Shown: positions 24,949 through 33,127 of the stretch, piece after piece | Numbering within the stretch: the stretch's first letter is position 1 | Layout of the letters: each line of letters starts with the position of its first letter | Source of the DNA: JBFLYZ01 sp040756415 | Lineage (GTDB): Bacteria > Bacteroidota > Bacteroidia > JADZBD01 | DNA length: 64,000 nucleotides | Assembly: GCA_040756415.1 (NCBI GenBank) | Contig: JBFLYZ010000008.1 | Location: 19,124 to 83,123 of the forward strand | Direction: 5' to 3' | Position numbers and translations under genes: made by a program | Notes under the pieces: generated by a model | Told to the model about the DNA's origin: nothing | The model's database searches: none | Seen by the model: only the letters and a program-made list of their open reading frames with translations

Positions 24949-25836
24949 ATGGTCCGCGACCTCCACCCCTGGCTTAAAGTGATCATATTGGTCGGCTACC
25001 TGGCCGGGCTGGGCCTGCTTACCATCATGGGCTCGGATGCGGAGCTGAACATGGCCTTCACGCCCGGCTACATTCTTGTGCTCAAGATATTGCAGGTGAT
25101 TGGCGTGGTTCTTCTCTTCATTATGCCTTCCCTGCTTTTTTCTTACCTGTTCACCGCGCATAAGCTGAAATACCCGCAGTTTCATGTGCCGCCCCGGCTC
25201 AGCCAGTTCATACTGGGCGCCATCGCTTTTCTGGCCGCATTGCCTTTCATTGCCTGGATGGATGAGCTGAACAAGAGCATGACGCTGCCCGAAGCGTTGG
25301 CAGGCGTAGAAGGCTGGATGCGCAAAAGCGAGGAATCGCTCAAGCAGGTAACCGAAGCCTTCCTGGCCGACACATCGGCAGGCGGCATGATACTTAACCT
25401 CTTCGTGATCGCTTTTATGGCTGCCGTCAGCGAGGAGCTCTTTTTCCGGGGCGTATTGCAGAAGGCTTTTACGGAAGCCACCCGCAACATTCATATAGCC
25501 GTATGGGTCTCGGCCATACTTTTCAGCGCCTTTCACATGCAGTTCTTCGGTTTCTTCCCCCGCATGATCATGGGTGTGGCCCTGGGCTATCTCTTCGCCT
25601 GGAGCGGCTCGCTCTGGGTGCCTGTATTCGCGCACTTCGTGAATAATGGCACTGCCGTGGTCTTATCCTGGATGGTGAACAATAAGATGATAGCCGAGGA
25701 CCCCTCCGTGCTGGCCGATGGGGAGAGCGGGTTTTTGCCGGGGATGGCCAGCCTGGCGGTAACGATAGCATTGATGTTGCTGGTCTACAAGCTTCGCCCC
25801 CAACCAGCCGATATTGACGTTGGGACTAAGTTGTAA
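24949..25836 (+). CDS. CPBP family intramembrane metalloprotease
   Basis: Membrane protein of 295 residues with about seven hydrophobic helices. The CPBP/Abi glutamic protease motifs are all present: AAVSEELFFRGVLQ near residue 160 (EExxxR), SAFHMQFFGFF near 194 (FxxxH type) and FAHFVNNGTAV near 229 (HxxxN/B type). Such proteases process prenylated or membrane peptides, and some take part in peptide immunity or maturation. The ATG at 24949 begins a clean N-terminus (MVRDLHPWLK). The open frame further upstream runs through repeats and antisense dusB and is not coding. No partner peptide gene was seen nearby. Confidence 0.88.
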   Translation: MVRDLHPWLKVIILVGYLAGLGLLTIMGSDAELNMAFTPGYILVLKILQVIGVVLLFIMPSLLFSYLFTAHKLKYPQFHVPPRLSQFILGAIAFLAALPFIAWMDELNKSMTLPEALAGVEGWMRKSEESLKQVTEAFLADTSAGGMILNLFVIAFMAAVSEELFFRGVLQKAFTEATRNIHIAVWVSAILFSAFHMQFFGFFPRMIMGVALGYLFAWSGSLWVPVFAHFVNNGTAVVLSWMVNNKMIAEDPSVLADGESGFLPGMASLAVTIALMLLVYKLRPQPADIDVGTKL

Positions 25837-25950
25837 TGGCATGGGCTTACCTGCCTGCTCACAGCCAAATTCGTTTTGGCTTCCCAAGAACCTCCAATTT
25901 TGACTTGGCGGCCAGGTCTTTTTTTCCGAGGATAGTTAAGATGAGGCGAT

Positions 25951-27270
25951 TCAGCGTTTCGTTAGCCTGTCGAGGCTGCGCTGTATGTATTTCTCCGTGG
26001 GCAGCAGGGATTGCTGTATCCGCCTGGCGTAATGTATGCTGTCGGTAATGGCCTCGTTCTTGGCCTCTATGATCTGCTTTTGCAGGAGGATCTCCGCATT
26101 GGCCCTCTTCTTCTGCTGTAATCCGCGGTAAATGAAAAAGGCCAGCGCCAGCATGGATAAGGCTACAAAACTGACGGAGTAGATGACCGCTTGCTGGCGC
26201 CTGCCGCTCAGCTCCTCGATTTCCAGGTTCTTTTTCAGCAGCTCGTTCTCCTTATCCTTCTTTTCCGTGTCGAAGCGGGTCTGCATCATGGCAATGTTCT
26301 CGTTGGCGTGCAGATCGTACAGGGTGTCTTTCAGGTCGAGGGCCAGTTTGCCATACCTGCTCGCCTTTTCGTAGTCCTTAAGTCCGCGGTAACCGTTGAA
26401 CAGGTAGCTGTAGCACGACAGTATCTGATCCTTATCGCCAATGTTTTGAGCGATCTCCAGCGAGCGAAGGGCGTTCTTTACCGTTTCATGGTAATTGCCC
26501 AGGATATCAAATGTGTTGGCGATATTACCCAAACACAGGGCCATGCCGGAGCTGTCAGCAAGCTCTACAGCCACCGCCAGCGCTTCCCGGTAATGGGCCA
26601 GGGCCTTGTCAAACTGCTTCAGCTCAAAATAAGCGCTGCCTACATTATTGATCATATTCACCAGGTGCGGTTTCTCTCCCGTTTGCCGGTACAGCGCAAG
26701 GGCCGACTGGTAATGTTCCAGCGCTTTCTCATAATCGCCTTCACCGTAATACACTCCCGCCAGGTTGTTCAGGTCTGCCGAGAGCATGTGCTGGCTGCCC
26801 AGCTTCTCCGACATGGCCATGGATTGCAGGTAGTACTTTTTAGCCAGGGGATAATTTCTCAGCTCCCTGTAAATCATGCCAAGACGGGCGCAAACCGAGC
26901 TGATGCGTTTAGGATCGCCCACCTTTTCATGAAAGGAGTAGGATTTCAGGTAATTCTCAAGCGCCATATCCTTCTGGAACCTTTCCTCGTAATACTTTCC
27001 CAGGTGATAATAGGTCCTTCCGGAAAGCAGATCATCAGGTGACTTATCCAGCACCGCCAGGGCTTCCTGCAAATATTCCAGAAGGGAATCCGGGATCATA
27101 CCTGTTTTGTCGATCTCCGCGGCCAGGTCGTTCAGGGTTTTGATCCTGTCTTTGCCATTTGCCTGGCTCAAGGCAGCCGAAAGGGAATCGATGCGGGGGC
27201 TGTTTTGGGCAAAGCAGGTCAGGGAGAATGCCGAGAAGGCGAGAATAAGCAGGTGTGTGAAGGGCTTCAT
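25951..27270 (-). CDS. TPR membrane protein ending at a SpoIIE linker
   Basis: Protein of 439 residues. A signal peptide (about 1-21) is followed by tetratricopeptide repeats (about 75-330; for example ADLNNLAGVYYGEGDYEKALEHYQSAL), a transmembrane helix (about 355-378) and a charged helix. The end, ITDSIHYARRIQQSLLPTEKYIQ, is the sequence that in the related protein encoded at 42367-44487 leads straight into a SpoIIE phosphatase domain. Here the frame stops nine codons later and no phosphatase remnant was found in the 114 bases before the next gene. It may be a truncated phosphatase or a natural short form that scaffolds others. The periplasmic TPRs suggest a sensing or docking role. Confidence 0.85.
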   Translation of the reverse strand: MKPFTHLLILAFSAFSLTCFAQNSPRIDSLSAALSQANGKDRIKTLNDLAAEIDKTGMIPDSLLEYLQEALAVLDKSPDDLLSGRTYYHLGKYYEERFQKDMALENYLKSYSFHEKVGDPKRISSVCARLGMIYRELRNYPLAKKYYLQSMAMSEKLGSQHMLSADLNNLAGVYYGEGDYEKALEHYQSALALYRQTGEKPHLVNMINNVGSAYFELKQFDKALAHYREALAVAVELADSSGMALCLGNIANTFDILGNYHETVKNALRSLEIAQNIGDKDQILSCYSYLFNGYRGLKDYEKASRYGKLALDLKDTLYDLHANENIAMMQTRFDTEKKDKENELLKKNLEIEELSGRRQQAVIYSVSFVALSMLALAFFIYRGLQQKKRANAEILLQKQIIEAKNEAITDSIHYARRIQQSLLPTEKYIQRSLDRLTKR

Positions 27271-27378
27271 ACGCGTGACAATAACCGCAAATTAAACAAT
27301 ATATCCTGTAGATGCTGGCGAAATTGACCGGAAGTTTTGTTGTGGTAGCGGTAACAAAAAAGATCGTGAAGCAGCAGG

Positions 27379-28491
27379 CTATTGCTGCAGCAGATCCATC
27401 CCGCAAACCTTGCATTTGCCCGGGCCATCGCTGCCTCCCCCGGGGCATTTCATGGGGCATTGCCAGGCTTCTCCCGGTACCGGATCGCAATCCGGGTTCT
27501 TTTTGCTGAAGAAGCGGTAGGAAAGACCAAAAACGTATTGAGTCCTGGTGGCTATCTGCGCGCCATTTACATATTCATAGACGGGGACCTCGGTCAGCGC
27601 GAAAATGGTCAATGCGTTACGGCTGAAGCTGAGCTGGGGCGAAAAGCTGATCCTCTTGCTGCCGGTGGAGGCGGTATCCACATTATAAAAGGCCTGAAGG
27701 TCCATGTTCTCGGCCGCCTTCATCTTGCCCGTTTGCTCGGCCCTGAGCTGCAGGGTGAGCCCTAAGCTGCCAAAGCTCCTGCTGCCGAACAGGCTGAGCG
27801 CGCCATAGTCGCCAAATTTCTCCCCTAAAGGATTCCATCCCTTTCGTATGTACATCAGGCTGCTGAACAGCTTCAGCTTGTGCTTGGGGAAACCCCTCAG
27901 AAAGAAAGCGTAGGCGATCAGGTCCTGCGAGCCCGTGGTGGGCTGCACGATGGGCGGAGAAATGGTGTAGTACTGCTGCCCGCTGTTGGGATCAGTATAG
28001 ACCAGGGTGGAGTCCTTGTATTTTCCCAGCGGGATCTTGTATCCCAGGCCCAGCGTCAGCTCCACCTGCCGGGATGAATCGCTGCGGGTAAAGACGTTAT
28101 AACGCGGGAAAATAATAAGGTCTGCGATACCGGAAGATTCGATCACATCCGAGCGGAGCAACACCGAATCGTACAGGCCTACCTGTGTTTTGTTCAGGTA
28201 GTAGCCCATCTCGACCGATAAGGTAAAATTCTTCGTAATGCCGTATCCCAGCCTGGAGTAAATATAATTGCTCTTGAAATGATCGAAGAGCTGCGCGGTA
28301 TCGCGATCCTGTACCTTAAAACGGTCGCTGCGCAGGTATTGAAGGCTGGAGGCCAGCTCCATCTGCCCGGCCGGCAGAACGCCTTGCGAAGCCCCTCCGG
28401 TGATCGGGCTTCCGCTGCCGCCCGAGCAGCAGCCTTGCCCGCGGACCTGGGCGGCCGCTATCAGCGCAAGCAGGAAAAAGAAGGCGCGCAT
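27379..28491 (-). CDS. outer-membrane barrel protein with C-terminal heavy-metal-binding motif
   Basis: Exported protein of 370 residues. After a signal peptide (about 1-18) the mature start is Cys/Gly-rich (QGCCSGGSGSPITGG). Residues about 35-330 show alternating amphipathic strands (GYGITKNFTLSVEMGYYL, LTLGLGYKIPLGKY, YVFGLSYRFF) of a porin-like barrel. The last 30 residues contain WQCPMKCPGGG and DGPGKCKVCGMDL, the Cys and Met pattern of the heavy-metal-binding domain found at N-termini of copper P-type ATPases and efflux proteins. That domain at the end of a barrel is unusual. It lies seven bases after a secreted thioredoxin gene, so a shared periplasmic metal or thiol function is plausible. 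The metal is not known. Confidence 0.78.
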   Translation of the reverse strand: MRAFFFLLALIAAAQVRGQGCCSGGSGSPITGGASQGVLPAGQMELASSLQYLRSDRFKVQDRDTAQLFDHFKSNYIYSRLGYGITKNFTLSVEMGYYLNKTQVGLYDSVLLRSDVIESSGIADLIIFPRYNVFTRSDSSRQVELTLGLGYKIPLGKYKDSTLVYTDPNSGQQYYTISPPIVQPTTGSQDLIAYAFFLRGFPKHKLKLFSSLMYIRKGWNPLGEKFGDYGALSLFGSRSFGSLGLTLQLRAEQTGKMKAAENMDLQAFYNVDTASTGSKRISFSPQLSFSRNALTIFALTEVPVYEYVNGAQIATRTQYVFGLSYRFFSKKNPDCDPVPGEAWQCPMKCPGGGSDGPGKCKVCGMDLLQQ

Positions 28492-28498
28492 GATGCGA

Positions 28499-29269
28499 TC
28501 AGCGCGATACGGTGAGCTTAACGGTTTCCACCGCTTCGCCTGCGCGCAGCTTTATAAAATAGACACCGGGGCTGAGCGATGAAAGGTCGAGCGTATGCTC
28601 GTACTTGCCGGGCGCCTGCTCACCGATGATGGTATGGCTCACCTTTTCGCCCAGGATATTGATCAGCTCGAAGCTTACTTCAGACTGCCGGGTTAAGGTA
28701 TAGCTAAGCGCGGCCACAGCGGCAGTGGCGGGATTCGGAAAAATGCCGGCTCCGGTTACGATCGCATTCGTTTCGGGGACACCCGTACAAGGGGTCAGGG
28801 CATTGTTGATGGCGGTTTGCAAAGCGTTTTGGGTAATGCTGCCGTTCACATTGAAGAATACGGTGTGGCAGGTTCCCCCTCCCAGCACTACGGTCTTGGG
28901 CATGCCGGCCGTTCCATAGTCGGTCATGTCGATGGCCGTGCTGGTGAACTTGGCCGTAGCGTTGATGCCGTTGGTGCTGGCCCAGCTGTTCAGCGAGGCG
29001 CAATTCGTATTACCGTAATCATCCACCAGGTAGAACACCACGTTGGGATTACCCATGCCGTTGACGGTGTTAGCGGCAGTTAGGGAGGGCGCAATGCAGG
29101 CCCCGCAGGGCATGACCCAGGTAATGACCACCACCTTGCCGGCATCCAGCTCGCTGAAGAGGGTATGCGGGTTGCCCGTACAGTCGTTCACGGTCCAGTT
29201 CGTTGCGGTTTGGGCGCTGAAATGGCCCGCAGCGGCAACAGTACACAAAAGGAGCAATATCTTTTTCAT
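28499..29269 (-). CDS. secreted thioredoxin-like protein with T9SS sorting domain
   Basis: Exported protein of 256 residues. A signal peptide (about 1-19) is followed by a thioredoxin fold (about 22-155) with the active-site motif CGAC in WVMPCGACIAPSL near residue 53 and the cis-Pro loop GMPKTVVLGG. Residues about 170-256 are a T9SS type A sorting domain (AGIFPNPATAAVAALSY ... LSPGVYFIKLRAGE). It therefore acts outside the cell or on its surface, probably in thiol or metal chemistry. It is the first gene of an operon with the barrel protein that carries a heavy-metal-binding tail (7-base gap). A good promoter, TTG-N18-TAACTTTG, precedes it. Confidence 0.87.
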   Translation of the reverse strand: MKKILLLLCTVAAAGHFSAQTATNWTVNDCTGNPHTLFSELDAGKVVVITWVMPCGACIAPSLTAANTVNGMGNPNVVFYLVDDYGNTNCASLNSWASTNGINATAKFTSTAIDMTDYGTAGMPKTVVLGGGTCHTVFFNVNGSITQNALQTAINNALTPCTGVPETNAIVTGAGIFPNPATAAVAALSYTLTRQSEVSFELINILGEKVSHTIIGEQAPGKYEHTLDLSSLSPGVYFIKLRAGEAVETVKLTVSR

Positions 29270-29288
29270 AGTATTAAAGTGCTTGTAA

Positions 29289-29317
29289 CAAAGTTAATTC
29301 AAAAAAGTCAAACCCAA
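29289..29317 (-). promoter_or_regulatory. promoter, TTG-N18-TAACTTTG
   Basis: Minus strand TTG (29317-29315), 18 bp, TAACTTTG (29296-29289), then 19 bases to the ATG of the secreted thioredoxin gene. Both boxes match the Bacteroidota consensus, so this likely drives the thioredoxin and barrel operon. Confidence 0.75.
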
Positions 29318-29406
29318 ATATGATTTTTCTCATATTGCCGGGCTTAAACGGGTCTTGCTCTTCGGCTTCATTCTCACTCTGCCTTCGGTCGGTTCGGAGC
29401 TAAAAA

Positions 29407-29428
29407 TCCCCCGCCCGCGGGCGGAGGA
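29407..29428. repeat. GC-rich intergenic palindrome
   Basis: CCGCCCG-CGGGCGG core within a 22-bp dyad in which 10 of 11 pairs match. It lies just past the 3' end of tRNA-Ser. It resembles the palindromes at 24874-24893 and 42251-42276. The stretch 29270-29633 holds otherwise only a promoter and the tRNA. Confidence 0.55.
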
Positions 29429-29435
29429 TCTGTTG

Positions 29436-29523
29436 CGGAGACTGAGAGATTCGAACTCTCGATACCCTTTTGGGGTATACACACTTTCCAGGCGTGCTCC
29501 TTAAACCACTCGGACAAGTCTCC
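29436..29523 (-). tRNA. tRNA-Ser (GGA)
   Basis: An 88-nt class II tRNA. The acceptor stem pairs GGAGACT with AGTCTCC, with G as discriminator base. The anticodon arm is CACGC-CTGGAAA-GTGTG, giving anticodon GGA for Ser codons UCC/UCU. A long variable arm (ATACCC-CAAAA-GGGTAT) and the T arm with TTCGAAT are present. The 3' CCA is not encoded. Confidence 0.96.
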
Positions 29524-29633
29524 GGAAAAGGATTGCAAATTTAAAATTTTTTGGCGGGTAATTACAGAAAGAAATAGGTTCTTGACCGTATGGTTTTAAT
29601 TCGGTAGATTCGCTTGATCCAAAAACCCTCGTC

Positions 29634-30026
29634 ATGCGTATCTTCAATATCGTTTTCGCATTGCTGTTTGTCATTTTCGCGGCCCTTCAGTACAACGATC
29701 CCGATCCCTGGCTGTGGATGCCCGTCTACCTGTATGGCGCCCTGCTCTGCTGGCTGGGTTTTAAAGGAAAATACTATCCGTTTCTGCTCTGGCCGGGACT
29801 GGGCGTATACACCGTTTATGCCGTTTACCTCTTCCTGGGCCGGGATGGTGTATGGGCCTGGCTCACCGAGCACCAGGCGGAGGATATTGCCGCCACCATG
29901 CAGGCCGACAAGCCCTGGATCGAGGCCAGCCGCGAGTTTCTCGGGCTGATGATACTGGACATCGCGCTGCTCGCCAATGTGGCCTGGTTCGCCAGGATGA
30001 ATCGGGTGCTCACAACGGAAAAGTGA
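29634..30026 (+). CDS. TMEM220 family membrane protein
   Basis: Small membrane protein of 130 residues with four hydrophobic helices. The opening IFNIVFALLFVIFAALQYNDPD and the following WMPVYLYGALLCWLGF are typical of the transmembrane 220 family, which is found in bacteria and vertebrates and has no established function. A helix near 115 ends in ANVAWFARM. Its TGA stop overlaps by one base the ATG of the TonB receptor gene that follows, so the two are translationally coupled. No promoter box was obvious upstream; tRNA-Ser is about 110 bases away on the other strand. Confidence 0.85.
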   Translation: MRIFNIVFALLFVIFAALQYNDPDPWLWMPVYLYGALLCWLGFKGKYYPFLLWPGLGVYTVYAVYLFLGRDGVWAWLTEHQAEDIAATMQADKPWIEASREFLGLMILDIALLANVAWFARMNRVLTTEK

Positions 30027-32356
30027 TGCCGGTACGCTTAACAGTCTGTTTTCTTTTCTGCCTGCATCACATTGGCCTGGCCCAGGATGTCTACCAGGAC
30101 GTAAGGGGCGTAGTGCGCGACAAGGCCGGCCTGGCGCTGACGGGCGCGCATGTTTATTTGTCGGATACCTCGGTAAGTGAAGTTGTCACGGATGAAAAAG
30201 GCGGGTTCAGGTTAGCCAACATCAGCCCGGGCTGGTATGTGCTTAATGTGAAGCACGGGGGATATGAGCCGGTGGCCATTCCCATTGTAGTGGAAGCGGG
30301 AAAGGAGCTGGTAATGGAGATCGGTCTCAGCGAAAGCCCTTTCGAGCTGCAGGAGATACAGGTAAGCGGCCAAAGCCTGCCGCAGATCGGGGCTCACCGT
30401 TTTACCGTTGAGGAAACAGAACGTTATGCGGCTACTTTTTATGATCCGGCCAGGTTAGTAAGTTCCCTCCCGGGCGTCATTGGCGATAACGACCAGGCGA
30501 ACAATATCGTAATACGCGGTAATTCGCCTAACGGCCTGCTCTGGAGGCTGGAAGGCGCGGATATACTTAATCCCAACCACCTGGAGAACGCGGGCACTTT
30601 CAGCGACCGCGCCACGCAGAACGGGGGCGGGGTGAACATACTCAGCGCGCAACTGCTCGGCAATTCAGCCTTCATTAAGGGAGGATACGGTGCCGGATAC
30701 GGCAACCTGGTCTCAGGGGTCTTTGATATGAAACTGAGAAAAGGGAATAACGAGCGCTTTGAGCTCACCGGCCAGCTCAGCCTGCTGGGCACAGAGCTCG
30801 CCTCAGAGGGCCCGCTCGGTAAAAAGGGCTCTTCCTACCTGGTCAACTACCGTTATTCCACGATCGGCCTGCTTTCGCTCATGGGCGTGGATTTCGGAAA
30901 TGAAAAGACCAGCTTCCAGGATGTTTCCTTCCATCTTTCTTTTCCCGGCCGGAGGGGAGAGCTCAGCGTATTCGGTTTTGCGGGGCTGAGCGATACCCGC
31001 CTCGAGCCGCAGCGCGATCCGGCTTTGTGGGAGCTGGGCCGTGATAAGTATGAAACGGATTTCAGCTCGGCCACCTCGGTAATGGGACTGCGCTCGCATC
31101 TTACCGTCAGCAACCGAATGCTGCTCAAATCCTCGGCCGCTTTCTCATACAAGGAAACCGGCCGCAGGGCATTTTTCCTGGATACCGCTTTGGTGAGCCG
31201 CCTGATGCAGGAAGACGCCAGCCGGCTGCAGAAATTGGCCGTACATAACAGCCTCTCCTTTTTTATCAATGCCCGGCATACCCTTACCGCAGGCCACCAC
31301 TCGGCCCTGCTGTTCTTCGATGTGTATTTTGCTGATGGCGCGGAAAAGAGGCCCCTGCAGGTGGTGGTGAACGCTGCGGGCGATCAACTGCTGGTGCAAC
31401 CGTACGTGGAATGGAAGATGGCCCTGGGCCGCAGGATAACATGGGTTGCCGGGCTGCACGGTATGCTGACAGAAAATGAGAATAGATGGGAACCCCGCCT
31501 GGCGGCTGCTTTAGATCTTGGCCGGCAGCACAGGCTTTCGCTGGCCTTTGACCAGACCAGTCAGGTTCAGCCACTGCACATCAGCTATGTTACGGTGCCA
31601 GGGGCTGATGGAACCGGGACCTACCCGAACCGATCGTTGGGCTTAAGCAAATACACGCACTATTCAGCAGCCTTCAGCGGTATGCTTTCCCAATACGGCT
31701 ACCGGATCGAGGCGTATTACCAGCAATTGCGGGGCATACCGGTTTCAACGAATGCCGGCACCACTTTTTCCGCTCTCAATTCGCTCGAACAGATCATTCA
31801 TGATTCACTGGTGAACGGGGGCAGTGGCAGAAACTACGGGGTGGAGCTGAGCCTGGAGAAGCCCCTGCCGGGCGAATATTATTTTCTGTTCAGCAGCGCG
31901 CTTTACCGCTCGCTGTACACGGCCGCTGACGGGCTGGAGCGCAGTTCGCGCTATGACGGTAAATACGCGCTCAGCCTCACCTGCGGCAGAGAGGCCGTTC
32001 GCAGCGGAAACCGTTCGTTCGGCATTCACGCCAGGATATTGTATCGCGGAGGATACCTCGAAACACCGATCGATGAGGCTTTGTCGGCCCGGAACGGAGA
32101 AACGGTATATATGGACGAATGGCCCTTTACCCGGAAACTGGATGATTATTTCAGGGTGGACCTGCGCATAAGCAGCAAAAAAGAAAAGCCCTCCTATACC
32201 CGTATCGTGGCCATAGATATCCAGAACCTGACGAACAGGAAGAATATTGCGTATCGCTATTACGATACGGTGACCGGCCGTATAGAAACAAAGTATCAGC
32301 TAGGATTGATACCCGTGCTAAGCCTGCGAATCGAATTTTCCGCAGCAAAAAAATGA
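30026..32356 (+). CDS. TonB-dependent receptor, CarboxypepD_reg type
   Basis: Outer-membrane receptor of 776 residues. The start is the ATG in TGATG (overlapping the TMEM220 stop), which gives a signal peptide MPVRLTVCFLFCLHHIGLAQ; the open frame further upstream is antisense/out-of-frame material. A CarboxypepD_reg-like domain (about 22-108; DVRGVVRDKAGLALTGAHVYL) is followed by a plug (about 125-230; NIVIRGNSPNGLLWRLEG and a TQNGGGVNILSAQLLG segment) and a barrel. It ends LSLRIEFSAAKK, with two Lys after the usual aromatic region. Ligand unknown; no SusD partner is present. It converges on the GNAT gene with stops that touch. Confidence 0.9.
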   Translation: MPVRLTVCFLFCLHHIGLAQDVYQDVRGVVRDKAGLALTGAHVYLSDTSVSEVVTDEKGGFRLANISPGWYVLNVKHGGYEPVAIPIVVEAGKELVMEIGLSESPFELQEIQVSGQSLPQIGAHRFTVEETERYAATFYDPARLVSSLPGVIGDNDQANNIVIRGNSPNGLLWRLEGADILNPNHLENAGTFSDRATQNGGGVNILSAQLLGNSAFIKGGYGAGYGNLVSGVFDMKLRKGNNERFELTGQLSLLGTELASEGPLGKKGSSYLVNYRYSTIGLLSLMGVDFGNEKTSFQDVSFHLSFPGRRGELSVFGFAGLSDTRLEPQRDPALWELGRDKYETDFSSATSVMGLRSHLTVSNRMLLKSSAAFSYKETGRRAFFLDTALVSRLMQEDASRLQKLAVHNSLSFFINARHTLTAGHHSALLFFDVYFADGAEKRPLQVVVNAAGDQLLVQPYVEWKMALGRRITWVAGLHGMLTENENRWEPRLAAALDLGRQHRLSLAFDQTSQVQPLHISYVTVPGADGTGTYPNRSLGLSKYTHYSAAFSGMLSQYGYRIEAYYQQLRGIPVSTNAGTTFSALNSLEQIIHDSLVNGGSGRNYGVELSLEKPLPGEYYFLFSSALYRSLYTAADGLERSSRYDGKYALSLTCGREAVRSGNRSFGIHARILYRGGYLETPIDEALSARNGETVYMDEWPFTRKLDDYFRVDLRISSKKEKPSYTRIVAIDIQNLTNRKNIAYRYYDTVTGRIETKYQLGLIPVLSLRIEFSAAKK

Positions 32357-33001
32357 TCAGACGATGGCGCCCCTGTAGGTGAGAGCCGGGTAGGGACAGC
32401 GTGCCAGGGCGCTGGCGGCTGCCGTTTCTTTTTTCATGAACCACACCTTCAGGTTGTGTTCGCTGTTCTCGGCATAATCATATACCTCGAAGCCCAAGCG
32501 TTCAAAGAGCAGTTTGTTCCGCTCGATGGTGGTCTCTGCATAAACCGGCAGGTGTTCCGCTCGGGCCAGGTCGAAAATGTGATCGCGTATCTCCCGGGCA
32601 GCCGTTCGGGCGCGCCCAGCGGTCTTTACCCCAAGAAACCAGAAGTACAGGTATTCGCCTTCGGCCGGCCGTTTAGATTTGAGCAGGCCTTCGTGGCGGA
32701 TGATATCCGGCAGCCGCGACAGCTCGAACGAGGACAGGGCCAGGCGAAGGCTGTTCAGGTGATCGGTGAATGATTCGGGCACCTGGTTGTATTTGTAAAC
32801 GATGGCCGCCCCAGTGTTATCCGAGCTGATAAAAACCCCATTACGCCTCAATCCGTAATCAAAAGCGTAGGCGGCCAGCTTACGGATGTGCTTTTCGCGG
32901 TTGCTCTTCCTGAGCAGAAAATCGAAATGCGGGTTTTCCTGAAATGCTTCACTGATTATGTCGATCACGAGCTGCTTGTCGTGCGGGGCGGCTTTGCGCA
33001 T
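32357..33001 (-). CDS. GNAT family N-acetyltransferase
   Basis: Acetyl-CoA-dependent acetyltransferase of 214 residues. The ATG at 33001 (MRKAAPHDKQLVIDIISEAF) is favoured because related Bacteroidota proteins begin there; the longer frame adds 29 unlikely residues. The motif A region is YLYFWFLGVKTAGRARTAAREI, lacking the clear Q/RxxGxG/A signature, while ETTIERNKLLFERLGFEVYD matches the C-terminal N..LFERLGF strand-helix of GNAT enzymes. The stop abuts the stop of the convergent TonB receptor gene. Substrate unknown. Confidence 0.82.
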   Translation of the reverse strand: MRKAAPHDKQLVIDIISEAFQENPHFDFLLRKSNREKHIRKLAAYAFDYGLRRNGVFISSDNTGAAIVYKYNQVPESFTDHLNSLRLALSSFELSRLPDIIRHEGLLKSKRPAEGEYLYFWFLGVKTAGRARTAAREIRDHIFDLARAEHLPVYAETTIERNKLLFERLGFEVYDYAENSEHNLKVWFMKKETAAASALARCPYPALTYRGAIV

Positions 33002-33127
33002 ACCGGGCAAAATGCAAAAAGCATTCCCCTCTGCTTTCAGCAGGCGCACCGGGAAACCGTTTAACAAAACTGTTGAATCTCCTCGCACGACTGAGGAATT
33101 AATTACCCAGGCAGAGATCTCTCCCTC

